The translations under genes were made by a program, and so were the position numbers. The notes under the pieces are model-generated. The model was not told where the DNA came from. It did no database searches and saw only the letters and a list, made by a program, of their open reading frames with translations. From the NCBI RefSeq assembly GCF_027942865.1, contig NC_134514.1, positions 4,564,115 through 4,628,114 of the forward strand: a stretch of DNA of 64,000 nt. Reading direction: 5' to 3'. The stretch's first letter is position 1. Every line of letters starts with the position of its first letter. The DNA comes from Odontesthes bonariensis. Lineage: Eukaryota; Chordata; Actinopteri; Atheriniformes; Atherinopsidae. This document shows, piece by piece, positions 11,562 through 22,119 of the stretch.

Positions 11562-11742
11562 TGTTCACCCTGTGCGATATTTGATTTATTCGGTCATCTG
11601 TGCAATATCTTATCTATTTATGGTCAGACTATGTGCATACAATGTGTAATTAACACAAGTGTTGTACAATATGGGCAATAACTCAACCATAGTGCTATAA
11701 CTTATTTTATTTAACTCTCTTTACTTTGTATAGCTTGTATAG

Positions 11743-12373
11743 CAGGGGTGGCCAACCCGCGGCTCCTGAGCCGCATGTGGCTCTTACGTTCATATCAAAA
11801 TTTGTGTTTGTGTTTTTTTTAATGTGCGTGTTCGCTTCATTTGAGTTCAATACGGCAGCGGTCTCCAACCTTTTTTGCTTCATGGACCGGTTTAATGTCA
11901 GACAATATTTTCACGGACCGGCCTTTCAGGTGTGGCGGATAAATATACGACCGACACAGATACTGTGGTATTTAGTGAATATAATAATAAACTTGAATCC
12001 ACTGTGTACTTGTGTGTAACTTTATTAGCAGCGTCCTCCTGATATAACATCTTTTCTGCCTCCTAACGCTCTCTGGTCGCTATGGTAACGCTTAAACATG
12101 CCTTCAAAATGCAGCTTTCTTTTTCTTAGTGTTCACAGCCTCTTCTGTCTCCTCGCTGGGAAGAAGCTTTCCAAACACGCCTGTTTTTGACTCATTTTTG
12201 CTCGGTTCGTGGGTTTAATATCAGCGTGGATGCGTCACGTGACCGAGACGAGAGAGTCAAGAACAGGCGGATGGCACGGAGAGAATTCAGTAATTTTTCA
12301 AAAATAATGTGGCTCTTTGTGGTAACACAGTAAAAAAATGCGGCTCTTAGTCTCTGACTCGTTGGCCACCCTG
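11743..12373. mobile_element. Non-autonomous hAT element with 8-bp target duplication
   Basis: The ends are CAGGGGTGGCCAAC and its near inverse GTTGGCCACCCTG. The flanking 8-mer TTGTATAG is identical at 11735-11742 and 12374-12381, the hAT hallmark. A second hAT-like end (CAGCGGTCTCCAACC at about 11856) lies inside and suggests a nested insertion whose other end I could not find. No transposase frame remains. Confidence 0.9.
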
Positions 12374-12381
12374 TTGTATAG

Positions 12382-14435
12382 CCTATATTCTTTTTTACAC
12401 TTTGTTGTAGATTCTTCTATATTAATTATATTTTCATTATATATTATATTAATTATTCTATATTATACTGTATTTTAGATTTATAGAGATCCTATGTGTG
12501 TGTTTGGAGCTACTGGGGACTTGAATTTCCCTGAGGGAGTCATCCCAAGGGATAAATAAAGTTGAGTCATGGGGCAAATAAACGTGAAATATTTACGTTT
12601 TTATTTTAAAAAATAAATATGGACTTCGTCTGTAGTGTGATAATTAGCTTACTACTTTGATGTTTATAATAACCTAAACGTTTGAGAATTAAGCAAGTTA
12701 TGTCTTGAATGTTTCACCATCAACACAATGTTGTCAGCGAGAGAGCTTTCTGTGGTAAGATGCACACCTCAGAGGGGGTGCAGGGCTCATTTAAATATGA
12801 TTTTGCACGTTGGGCAGCATGTGGCTTTGAGCGTACGCCATGTTTCAGTAGGAAATGTTTCAGTAGGAAATCCACACAAGTCTTTGTACACGAGGCCCCA
12901 GATCTTCTCTACTTTTGACGTTGTGCTAAAAATCGATTCTACCAAAAGAGAATGTAAGTAGCTGAAAATATTGCAGTGTGGTTTAGTTTTACGAACATTA
13001 ACGTGCAATATTTATTGCATCGTGCAATCTTGACATGTCTCTTTAGGTAGAGAAGAAGCCGCCTGGTGAGGGTGAAGGCTCAACTGAGTGGTTCAGTTTT
13101 GGAAAGACCTTTGTGCTGAATCCATGAAGAAGCAGGAGGGGTGATGGCAAGGTTTTGGACCGTGGCTTGTAAGGGACTCAACAGCTGGAGACTTTGTTCC
13201 AGTCTTGGGTGGACAGTTGGGACAGCTATCCACACATTCCTGGAGCTCCTCGTTAAGGGGCAAGGACCCGACGGGATGTTGTCCCTTTAAATCACGTGCA
13301 GACGCTCAGGGACACTTTGAGGCTCATCCACCTGGCCATGGAGGATCTGAAAGGTCCTGCTGGGCTGGATGAAGACACCTGACACACAAAGAGTCAATAC
13401 GACATGAATGCTAATCATGTGAAATACTAACTGAACATTAATGTTTGTCATGTGTAATTACAGCAACCACACATTCTTCCACTCGGACACACAAGTTAAA
13501 TTAATATCTGATACCATAAAGATAAAATTTTACAAACTGTCACATTTAACGAGGTGCTGGCCAGACGTCAAACAACGGTCACCAGGTCAGATAAGACAGA
13601 AAGTCTGATCACTGCCCCCGACAGAGTGGCTCACAAACCAGGCAACAAACTGGCTCTTTGGGCTCCTCTCCACACTAAGAAATGAAGGCGTTGCTGCCCA
13701 GTCGGTGTCTTCAGACCGTCGCTCCAAACTAACTGCTTTTTTCAAAGTTAAGTTCAAATAGCTGGTGGCAAAGTCAGAACAGGACGGTTATAGATGCTTT
13801 TATTTCAACACTTTACTTTTTATCTTTAACTGGAACTGACAGACGATCACACAAGACTCTGAATTTATCATCTCTTAGTATCAAATATGGTAAAGCTCCT
13901 CGATATATTTCTGATTTGTTCAAACTGGACTCTACTATGTTGCCTTCAACTTTAGGATGCACTTCCCTTGTTTTTACTTTTGTTTTGTTATCTGAGAAAG
14001 ATGCTTTATAAATAAACTTTACTTACTGACATGAATAAGGTGGATGTGTCTCACTCTAAGACAGACTCCACAAAGCTTTACCCGACATGATCCCAGGTAC
14101 ACCATCGTGGTGTGGATATTTGTGAAATGTCAAACATGTGACATTATCATTAATGTTTCTTTTTAGTTGTTTAAGCTCATTCTTTCCATTAAGTGATAAA
14201 GGCTGATGACTGTGAGACATTAAGAACTGCTGACATGGAAATGTACAAAATTCTGAGGAAAATGGTACAATTAAAGTCAATTATGTGGACAGTTGTTGTG
14301 ATTTGGTGTATTTTTTGTATTATTGTATTTGACACAATATAACCAAATTCATGGGGTGAAAAAAGCAAAGATACAAACTTATTTGACCCATCTCAGAAAA
14401 AATACAATACTTCACTTGCACCATTAAGTTAGAAC
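12382..14435. other. Non-coding stretch with LINE-like tails
   Basis: Near 12520-12566 the sequence TTGAATTTCCCTGAGGG followed by GGGATAAATAAA resembles a fish LINE/SINE 3' tail. Around 13860-14010 a short frame with YGKAPRYISDL hints at LINE-derived coding sequence. Nothing else is recognisable. Confidence 0.4.
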
Positions 14436-14438
14436 TCA

Positions 14439-14453
14439 TATTTATCTTTGAAC
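14439..14453 (-). terminator. U1 3' box (copy A)
   Basis: Minus-strand GTTCAAAGATAAATA lies 9 bases past the RNA 3' end. It fits the snRNA 3' box GTTTn(0-3)AAARnnAGA used by Integrator. Confidence 0.7.
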
Positions 14454-14461
14454 AAGTTGAT

Positions 14462-14626
14462 CAGGGGAGAGCGCGAACGCAGTCCCCCACTACCAGAAAT
14501 TATGCAGTCAAGATTCCCACATTTGGGGAATTCGCAAAGGTCAGCACAGCCGAGTGTGCAATGGCTGAGCCTCGCCCTGGGTGAACCACCTTCCTGATCA
14601 TGGTGTCTCCCCTGCCAGGTAAGTAT
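14462..14626 (-). ncRNA. U1 snRNA, copy A
   Basis: The 165-nt RNA starts ATACTTACCTGGCAGGGG, whose ACUUACCUG pairs with 5' splice sites. Stem-loop I keeps GAUCAGGAAG (fits the U1-70K site GAUCANGAAG). Stem-loop II has AUUGCAC in its loop (U1A site). The Sm site is AAUUUCUGG and the 3' hairpin ends CUCCCCUG. Compared with copies C and D it has one change, C to U at RNA position 117. Promoter elements (DSE, PSE) and 3' box are present, so it could be transcribed. No U2 gene accompanies it. Confidence 0.95.
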
Positions 14627-14669
14627 GAGTTGTACAGCTCACTGAGGGGGGAGTCACTCACACACATAC

Positions 14670-14689
14670 TGAGCACACTGATGGTGCTA
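14670..14689 (-). promoter_or_regulatory. U1 proximal sequence element (copy A)
   Basis: Minus-strand TAGCACCATCAGTGTGCTCA sits at -44 to -63 from the RNA start. The position and the CACCATCA core suit a SNAPc-bound PSE. The same sequence occurs at the same spacing in all four U1 copies. Confidence 0.7.
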
Positions 14690-14820
14690 ACAGTCTGTAA
14701 GCTAACTAACCCAGAGGCTACAGAGGCTGGGAGGACTCTACAAGATCTGAATACAGAGGAAACTCATCTGTGGACACACACAGATTATTAACATTTTATT
14801 CCTACAAAAGACGCCTCCTG

Positions 14821-14849
14821 TTTCCCATAATGCATTGCTGTATTTGCTC
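14821..14849 (-). promoter_or_regulatory. U1 distal element: Staf/ZNF143 site plus octamer-like motif (copy A)
   Basis: TTTCCCATAATGCATTGCT matches the Staf/ZNF143 consensus at nearly every position. An octamer-like AGCAAATA (minus strand) adjoins it. It lies about 195-223 bases upstream of U1, the usual DSE distance. Confidence 0.75.
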
Positions 14850-15396
14850 ACAAAAAGCTAACTGAACATCACATCATCTTGTATAAATCAGCCTGTCTGT
14901 AAATGACCAACAGCCCAACAGGGAGTTCAAGGGAAACTAAGTGAATCAAACTACAATCAGAAACTGTTTTGTTCACATCTCACATCCAGATAAAGTATAA
15001 AAACACACAGATAACATGTTCTGTCTGCTAACTGTGCAACCACTTCCTGTTTCTTTGTTCACTGGTGGGGGGATACTGACAGCCCTCCTGCTGCTGCTGA
15101 GTGTGAACAAGGCTGGATGGTTATGAATGGGATCTCACCAAAATACACATCAAAACCACAAGAATTCTTAAAAAATGATGTGGCATCAGATTTTATGTCT
15201 TCATGTATGAAGAAACATAAAGAAAAAGTAACTTAGATGTTTCTTCAGGCTGTAAAACCACACCAGCTTACAGAGCTCTATCGGTCTCTGGTGGAGAACA
15301 GAGGTAACTGCAGGATATAAACATGAAATAAACTTCTGATCCATTCATTACAGATGGTCCTAATGTTAACTTTAAATACACAATGATTTCACATAC

Positions 15397-16359
15397 GCTG
15401 CAGTTTAATGTTCATAGTAAACTGGCCACATGACTGTTAATCTAATTTATGAAAAAATACTGAAGTATTTCAACAAAAGTAAAGACTTTAATATATATAT
15501 TTAAGATATTTAACTGATGTTGAAAGATAGGAAAAAAAAATTGTACCAGTGAAGCAATACAGAAAATGATAATTTTTTTATAAAAAGCCTCAAAACATTC
15601 TTTTTGAATTTCCCCCATTGGGGGATAAATAAAGTATTTTTCTATTCTATTCTTCATAAATCTGTTATTAAATAAAAAAAATATTTCAACGCACCAAACA
15701 GTGACTTAAAGTGATGTGGGAGGAGACAGAAGTGACTATAGGTGCTCCAATAAGACGACTGTGGAGGTGAACAGCAGAATTTTGATGGAGAAATGATGTC
15801 ATATGTAGCCTAAATATGTACATAAATAGTATTTACTACCTGAGAAACGCTGCATACATGCTATTCATTTCATACAGATTGTGCACTCTGTCAGGGTGTA
15901 ACTACATTAGAGGAAACGACTGAATGAATTCTGACATTTGTTGAACCCAACCAACAGGCTGTTTACACTCTGTATAAACATGTATCCTATGTAATCTTAT
16001 CACAAGTGGATACACCTTCTGTGGTATTCTGGCACACGTGGACACTTTCATATCACAGAAAATGTCTCCTGGACTCACTGAGCGACCACCTGCTCACCTT
16101 GTGTACGTCCACATGAGATTCCTGTGAGGATTTTCACTCTTCGCATCTGTTTCAGTGTCTGAAAAAAAGGAAAAAGGTACTCTGAGTAAAACAGAAGTGT
16201 AACAATTAGTCAATGATGTAATCAGAATAATTGGACATAAATGTAATCATGTTTGCATCATCATATCCACTTACATGTATGAAAACAGCAGAAGGGGACT
16301 CAGCAGAAATATCCCATTTCCACAGTATGACAGGTGACAGACTGACAGGTTACAATCTT
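15397..16359. other. Non-coding stretch
   Basis: At 15600-15655 TTGAATTTCCCCCATTGGGG with AATAAAGTA and TTCTATTCTATTC resembles a LINE/SINE 3' tail with a simple repeat. No gene seen. Confidence 0.5.
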
Positions 16360-17232
16360 TTAACCCATTTAGGCCTAAGACGCCTGGAAAAGAATGCCTG
16401 TAAAACCTGTGGGCGATTTCAGAAAGACCTAAAACCTGAAGTTTTTCTGGAAATTCAGCAATTGTGTCAACGCCTACTAAATGATTGATTTCTCAGCCTC
16501 TGTAGCAGATAGAAACAAAATTCAAAAAGTATTTGAGAGCTTACACCTGTGGCTTTCTTTGGAAATTGAGTTTATTTACATGCACCTTCACGAAAATAGA
16601 AAATGTAAAAAGTAAAGTGCAGGAACAGCACTATTTTCAATAAAAAAAAAAAAACAGTGATGAAATAAAATTTCATATTTAAATTATTTATTTATTTTAT
16701 CGCCAGTAATCTCTTCGTACTGGCAGCACAAGGAGCCCATACACATTCCAATAAACGTTTTCATCTCCGGCACAGTTACGTGTGACCACCTTGCCATCTT
16801 TGCTCGAGCTGGAGTCTGGAGTACCTGCTCACTGTATCTATTCGTCTCGGAAACGAGATGCGCCCAAAGCTCCTCAGTAAAAATATGATTAAATGCCTGC
16901 AACGGTGTGGCATCTGCAGGTAAATCGACTTTCACCCCTGGTGTGCGGTTGAAATCTCTCCGTCGATTACGGTGGTAATTGTCAGTTTTCCACTCACATT
17001 CAAACCCTTCAAAATCATCTTCTAACATATGTGCTCGCCATAAATCTCGATCAGTTGGTTCAGCACGTTCATCAGCATCAAAGCCAAGAAACTCCTCACA
17101 ATCGCTCCCGTCTGAACTGTCTTCCCACTGAAAGTCCTCCATGCTTGTTCGATATAACTTAACTTCAAAACAATGACACATCTGTCCTCCTGTGTGGTCT
17201 TTGTTTAGAGAGCCTAAAAGTAACACACACAT
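16360..17232 (-). mobile_element. piggyBac-type element remnant
   Basis: One terminus is TTAA followed by CCCATTTAGGCCTAAG (16360-16379), as in piggyBac ends and their TTAA target. The other side contains the transposase head. The middle of the transposase and the second terminus are missing or unrecognisable, so this is an internally deleted copy. It lies between U1 copies A and B. Confidence 0.75.
16684..17142 (-). pseudogene. piggyBac transposase, N-terminal fragment (PGBD4-like)
   Basis: From MEDFQWEDSSDGSDCEEF the frame encodes an acidic head, then W..H..EDDF, the conserved block TPLQAFNHIFTEELWAHLVSETNRYSEQ, and the MKTFIGMCMGS start of the catalytic region. It stops about 150 residues in, before any catalytic aspartate. 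The upstream part of the open frame (to 17232) has no similarity, so I prefer the internal methionine. The gene is a truncated relic; no downstream transposase exons were seen. Confidence 0.8.
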
Positions 17233-17774
17233 TTATTTTCCATTTACATTTCTGCATTTACCTTCATTAAACAGCTGTTATTCTTTATAGAATAAGTTCA
17301 GATAAATTATGAAATCTTTAACTGCAGTTATTTCAATGACAATTATCTGAATACGAGTTAATGTTTTTTTAACTCTGCATTACACTCGGGCTGTGAAGCC
17401 GAGTTTAAACAGAGGACTCTTTCACAGAAGACCTTCCACTCATCTGTGTTGATTTCTGCAGAAACAGTGAACTACTGAGCTGTGAGCTCATTGTTAAAGC
17501 TTCAGAGTTGGGGGTGTTGTTGCATTTTAACTCAGCATCTTACAGAAATATTAGTGGCTTTGTAAGATTAGAGCAGACTACACCAGAAGGAGCAGTCTCA
17601 TATCGCAGTCTTTCAAGTACAGAGATGTTGTACTTGTGTATAAATGTGTCTGAATAGTTATCTGGAAAATAAAATAACTTAAATAAAGACAAACCAATAT
17701 ATAAAGCACCTCAGTGACTGGATACTTTTATTTTGAATGTGTATGTGTGACAAACTACCAATAGAAGGGCCAGA
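17233..17774. other. Non-coding stretch
   Basis: No gene or repeat recognised between the piggyBac remnant and unit B. Confidence 0.5.
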
Positions 17775-17789
17775 TATTTATCTTTGAAC
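17775..17789 (-). terminator. U1 3' box (copy B)
   Basis: Minus-strand GTTCAAAGATAAATA just past the RNA, identical to copy A. Confidence 0.7.
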
Positions 17790-17797
17790 AAGTTGAT

Positions 17798-17962
17798 CAG
17801 GGGAGAGCGCGAACGCAGTCCCCCACTACCAGAAATTATGCAGTCGAGATTCCCACATTTGGGGAATTCGCAAAGGTCAGCACAGCCGAATGTGCAATGG
17901 CTGAGCCTCGCCCTGGGTGAACCACCTTCCTGATTATGGTGTCTCCCCTGCCAGGTAAGTAT
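17798..17962 (-). ncRNA. U1 snRNA variant, copy B
   Basis: A 165-nt U1 with intact 5' end ACUUACCUG and Sm site AAUUUCUGG. It differs from copies C and D at two places, both in protein-binding loops. RNA position 28 is G to A, changing the U1-70K motif GAUCANGAAG to AAUCAGGAAG. RNA position 73 is C to U beside the U1A loop core AUUGCAC. DSE, PSE and 3' box are unchanged. It may be a variant U1 with altered protein binding, or a gene beginning to decay. Confidence 0.92.
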
Positions 17963-18005
17963 GAGTTGTACAGCTCACTGAGGGGGGAGTCACTCACACA
18001 CATAC

Positions 18006-18025
18006 TGAGCACACTGATGGTGCTA
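18006..18025 (-). promoter_or_regulatory. U1 proximal sequence element (copy B)
   Basis: Same 20-mer as copy A at -44 to -63. Confidence 0.7.
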
Positions 18026-18156
18026 ACAGTCTGTAAGCTAACTAACCCAGAGGCTACAGAGGCTGGGAGGACTCTACAAGATCTGAATACAGAGGAAACT
18101 CATCTGTGGACCCACACAGATTATTAACACTTTATTTCTACTAAAAACGGCTCCTG

Positions 18157-18185
18157 TTTCCCATAATGCATTGCTGTATTTGCTC
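18157..18185 (-). promoter_or_regulatory. U1 distal element (copy B)
   Basis: Staf/ZNF143-type TTTCCCATAATGCATTGC plus octamer-like motif, 195 bases upstream of U1. Confidence 0.75.
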
Positions 18186-18550
18186 ACAAAAAGCTAACTG
18201 AACATCACATCATCTTGTATAAATCAGCCTGTCTGTAAATGACCAACAGCCCAACAGGGAGTTCAAGGGAAACTAAGTGAATCAAACTACAATCATAAAC
18301 TGTTTTGTTCACATCTCACATCCAGATAAAGTATAAAAACACACAGATAACATGTTCTGTCTGCTAACTGTGCAACCACTTCCTGTTTCTTTGTTCACTG
18401 GTGGGGGGATACTGACAGCCCTCCTGCTGCTGCTGAGTGTGAACAAGGCTGGATGGATATGAATGGGATCTTACCAAAATACACATCAAAACCACAAGAA
18501 TTGTTCCAAATGATGTGGCATCAGATTTTATGTCTTCATGTATGAAGAAA

Positions 18551-18666
18551 AGGATATTGTATTCAGTTATTTATGTTAGCTTTATTTTATTTAAGTACTT
18601 TTCCTCTTGTACCTTAACTGCTGCACAGCAATTTCCCTTGGGATAAATAAAGCTTTTTGAATCTTG
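18551..18666 (+). mobile_element. Short retroelement tail inserted only in unit B
   Basis: About 116 bases absent from units A, C and D at the same point. It ends with TTCCCTTGGGATAAATAAAG, the kind of 3' end seen on fish LINE/SINE copies. It postdates the separation of unit B. Confidence 0.65.
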
Positions 18667-19345
18667 AAACAAAGAAAAAGTAACTTAGATGTTTTTTCAG
18701 GCTGTAAAACCACACCAGCTTACAGAGCTCTATCGGTCTCTGGTGGAGAACAGAGGTAACTGCAGGATATAAACATGAAATAAACTTCTGATCCATTCAT
18801 TACAGATGGTCCTAATGTTAACTTTAAATACACAATGATTTTACATACACTGTGACTAATGAACCTAGAATTCTACCAATTAAATATTCTATTTAGTTAA
18901 ATTAAAACCAGTTTAAAAAAAAATAAATAAATAAACAAGTTGAAACAACAAAAAAGTGGCATTTCTATGCTGATCTATTCTGACTTTTCACATTTACCTT
19001 TAAAATGTGTGCTCCGCCAACGAGTAAAAATCACATCACGCACTCCCTGTTGATCACATGCTTGTTCCAGGCACGGGAACAAGAAGTTTCCTGGATGGAG
19101 TTTGAAAGAGTAGCAACATAAGGACAGATACAACAACAGAGCATCAAAATAAAAATTAAGCAGAGGGCAAAGAGCTTAGTTGGACATACTTTAGATTTAG
19201 AGCAAATATTGTTAAACAAGACTAAATCAGATGCAAAAAGTTCAGTAGAGTCAGAGTAGAACTGGAGTAGAACTCATTAATTTAATCATATGAAACATGT
19301 CAACATGCATAAATAATTATCTCATGTCCATCTCTCTAACTGAAG

Positions 19346-19360
19346 CTTTATTTTTCACAC
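19346..19360 (-). terminator. U2 3' box (copy B)
   Basis: Minus-strand GTGTGAAAAATAAAG about 10 bases past the RNA, close to the snRNA 3' box consensus. Confidence 0.65.
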
Positions 19361-19370
19361 TGTGAGGGGG

Positions 19371-19558
19371 GTGTGCACCGTTCCTGGAGATACTGCAATA
19401 CCAGGTCGATGCGTGGAGTGGACGGAGCAAGCCCCTATTCCATCTCCCTGTTCCAAAAATCAATTTAATATATGGTCCCCGGGTAGGGGACGTATCAGAT
19501 ATTAAACTGATAAGAACAGATACTACACTTGATCTTAGCCAAAAGGCCGAGAAGCGAT
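19371..19558 (-). ncRNA. U2 snRNA, copy B
   Basis: A 188-nt U2: 5' AUCGCUUCUCGGCCUUUUGG (helices with U6), branch-site pairing region GUAGUAUC, Sm site AUUUUUGG, and stem-loops III and IV with AUUGCAGUA for U2A'/B''. It matches the other two copies throughout except at the 3' end, where GUGCACAC replaces GUGCACCC. A PSE lies upstream. The 83-codon minus-strand frame across it is the snRNA itself read as protein and is not a gene. Confidence 0.97.
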
Positions 19559-19600
19559 AACACAAATATGTCGGAGGAAACTATCTGATTCTCCGCAACG

Positions 19601-19620
19601 TTATTCTAACTCACGGTTTG
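19601..19620 (-). promoter_or_regulatory. U2 proximal sequence element (copy B)
   Basis: Minus-strand CAAACCGTGAGTTAGAATAA at -43 to -62, resembling vertebrate PSEs (ACCGTGA core). Identical in all three U2 copies. Confidence 0.75.
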
Positions 19621-20314
19621 AAAAATCAAATACAACAAGATTTATGTCACAATTAAAACAGTAACTATGAATAACGCAGCGCCTGTAACGCCGATGTTGT
19701 TCCTAAAGAGTTATTTGAATTAACTAATGTCAACAAATGCGGCTTCGCGTCGCTTCCTGGTCACGTGGTACGCTTTAGTCCAATAGGAAGCATCGAAACT
19801 TAAATATAGAAAACAACATTTTCCTCACAAACAAGTTACAATATGTGCATTACGTTAATATTTACGTGTAAATCGTCTTTCAGTTGAGCTTAATAATGTC
19901 GAACGGATGTGTGCAGTTGAGGGAAAATAATGTTTTTTCGATTCAGACTGAACAGACAACGCTCCTGCGGTGGCCTCTAATGGAGAACAGAGCTAACAGC
20001 TTCATGCTCGGCTCCCTAATTAATTACTCAGCGAATACCCAAACGCTGTAGGTGGTCAAACTGAAAACTATTATTTTTAAAAAGTAACCGTAAAATAATT
20101 TTTAAGGAGCTCCACAACTATGACCCAAACACCAACGATAACTTACATACATGCACTGTTAACGGCAGTTAGCTAAAACCTTAATACCACCAGTCCAACA
20201 GTTAAAACCAACCGACACTCTCAGAGAGCAAACTTAATGAGGCTGTTCAGACAATAAGTTAACATTCAATTTAATTAGACGAAAATTCAGCCAGTGGTAA
20301 ACAGTAAGAAACAT

Positions 20315-20327
20315 GGACCTGACCTGT
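20315..20327. other. hAT excision footprint in unit B
   Basis: GGACCTGACCTGT replaces the single GGACCTGT of unit D. Unit C holds a hAT element between two full GGACCTGT copies at this very site. The extra ACCTG with three junction bases lost is the usual scar left by hAT excision. Confidence 0.8.
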
Positions 20328-20564
20328 TGAAAATGTCCTTCAAACCGTTGAGGTTAATTAAACCGCTGCTAGCTTAATTAGCTAACTTCAACCGCCCTGC
20401 TGCGTCAAACATTCACAACGCGCGACGAAAAATTAAACAAACTCACCGATATTTTGCTATCTAAAATGTTAACACAATAGTCGTTCTTACCTAAAAGAAC
20501 AATAGAACATATTAAGTACACATCAACTCACTAAAGGCCTCCACTCATCACCAACGTGTTTCAA

Positions 20565-20580
20565 TTTGCGCATGCGCAAA
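20565..20580. promoter_or_regulatory. NRF1-type palindrome (unit B)
   Basis: TTTGCGCATGCGCAAA is a perfect 16-base palindrome containing the NRF1 site TGCGCATGCGCA. It is kept in units C and D. On the minus strand a good 5' splice site (TTTTAG/GTAAGA, exon end at 20491) follows 70 bases on, so it may drive a minus-strand transcript. Confidence 0.55.
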
Positions 20581-20699
20581 CATCTCAAATTGAACACATC
20601 TTGTAGCCAATCATCAAACAGAAGTTTTATCTCCAATTTAACTAAAAAAAAATCTATTTGAAACCCCTCATGTTAACTTTGCTTGTTAACCTCTAAATA

Positions 20700-20860
20700 A
20701 AATTGATTGAAGTTGTTTTTTATGTTATTTTTATGTTGTTATTTATTTATTTAATGATTTTATTGCCTTCTTGTGATTTTATGTAGCTGTGAAGCACTTT
20801 GAATTGCCTTGTGTACAAGTTGTGCTCTATAAATAAAATTGCCTTGCCTTTTTTTTTCTA
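20700..20860 (+). repeat. LINE-like 3' tail (unit B)
   Basis: GTGAAGCACTTTGAATTGCC followed by CTCTATAAATAAAATTGCCTTGCC is a typical fish L2-type 3' end. The same segment occurs near 33700-33850 and 51540-51680. Confidence 0.6.
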
Positions 20861-21556
20861 ATAATGACAGCTATCTTAAATGAGCTTTAAATGTAAAACA
20901 AAGCACATGGTCAATTAGCCTTGTTTTTTTTTAAAGAAAAAAAATATATATATTAAAGGAAATTATCACAACTAGAGTTTTTCTGGAAGAGATTTAAATA
21001 AGTTTTGAATATGCATTGAAAATAGGTTACATTTTAATCTATTTTCTTTGTACAAAACTTCAATTAAAAACCTGAAGTCTGCACACTGAAGAAATTTCCA
21101 CCAAGCAGTGCAGTACCTGTTGGAGTCTGCAAAATATCTGAGATGGGGACAATGCTTTATATCTTTCAGCAAGAAACAAAGCTGTGTAAAGCTAAGGCTG
21201 TAATGAAATAGTTTTAAATAAAACATGTCCAGATGTTAGTGACAACTAAAAGAATTGAGAATCTTGAGAGATCTAAGGATAGTTGTTCACAAACGCTCAC
21301 CTTCCAACCCAACTGAGACGAAGCTGTTTTAGAAAAACATAAGGAACCAAATGTTCAGTCTCTCTGCGTGTAAAACTGAAGACACATTATCTTTAAAATA
21401 ATACTTCAATAATGGAAACGCATAAATTAAATTGCACACATTTTTATTTAGAGAAAAGTGAGTAACCAAATGTTGGCAAACAAAGTAAACAAATAGATTA
21501 TATTGCACACAACTAGCTCACAACTTCCAAATCCAAACAAAAAGAAAATATTTACC

Positions 21557-21813
21557 CCGCCAAGGAGGCTATGTCTTCGTTCGCGTTGCTTTGTTTGTCT
21601 GTTTGTCAGCAGGATAACTGAAAAAGTTATGAACAAATTGAACAAAGTGATTAAATTTTGGTGGTGATGCGGCTCACGACCCAGATCCAGTAATTTCAAA
21701 AAAATATTCTTCACCGTTGGGCGAATTTTGACATTTCAGTTTCTAACTCCACAAAAACAAGACAGAAAGACTTGAAATGAAAAAAATAGGGTGTAACCCC
21801 ATGGCCTTGGCGG
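21557..21813. mobile_element. MITE-like repeat with CCGCCAAGG ends (unit B)
   Basis: Begins CCGCCAAGGAGG and ends CCTTGGCGGAGG, forming short terminal inverted repeats. It sits just past the stop codon of the Kolobok-type gene. Two more copies are at 35329-35622 and 38523-38779, each in the same relation to that gene's last exon. Confidence 0.65.
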
Positions 21814-22119
21814 AGGTTTGCACTCTCTGAGTGCTTCTCGTTATAAATGAAAACGGGACGGGGCTTGAGCCAGCAGATCTGTAGTATTAGGTCTTGGCAC
21901 TGGAGCGATGTTGTGGAGGTTCGGAGTATATGACGGTTGGGTCATCTCTCCTCTCCAAGACACGCTGCATGAGGTCGTCACGGAATGCCTCTTGTGTCTT
22001 TTTGTTGATGGGCTTGGCAATCCAACGGTCGCTCTGCTTTGGGAAGACAAATCTGTGCCTAGGTTCCCCTAAAAGAAAGAAGAAAATCATTTTTAATGTT
22101 TTATATAATGGCCTATAGA

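Larger units (their letters stand above)
14436..15396. repeat. Unit A: partial copy of the snRNA repeat unit (U1 only)
   Basis: This block matches the first kilobase of units B, C and D (U1, its promoter and about 550 bases beyond) and then diverges. It contains no U2. It is an isolated, truncated copy about 3.3 kb before the tandem array. Confidence 0.9.

Noticed and set aside
14600-14791. 63-codon plus-strand frame starting MVSPLPGKYELYSS, repeated at 17936, 30197 and 48748
   Set aside because: It is the antisense of the U1 snRNA 5' end and promoter; identity between copies reflects the RNA gene.
19317-19565. Minus-strand frame MCYRFSAFWLRSSVVS repeated three times
   Set aside because: This is U2 snRNA read as protein.
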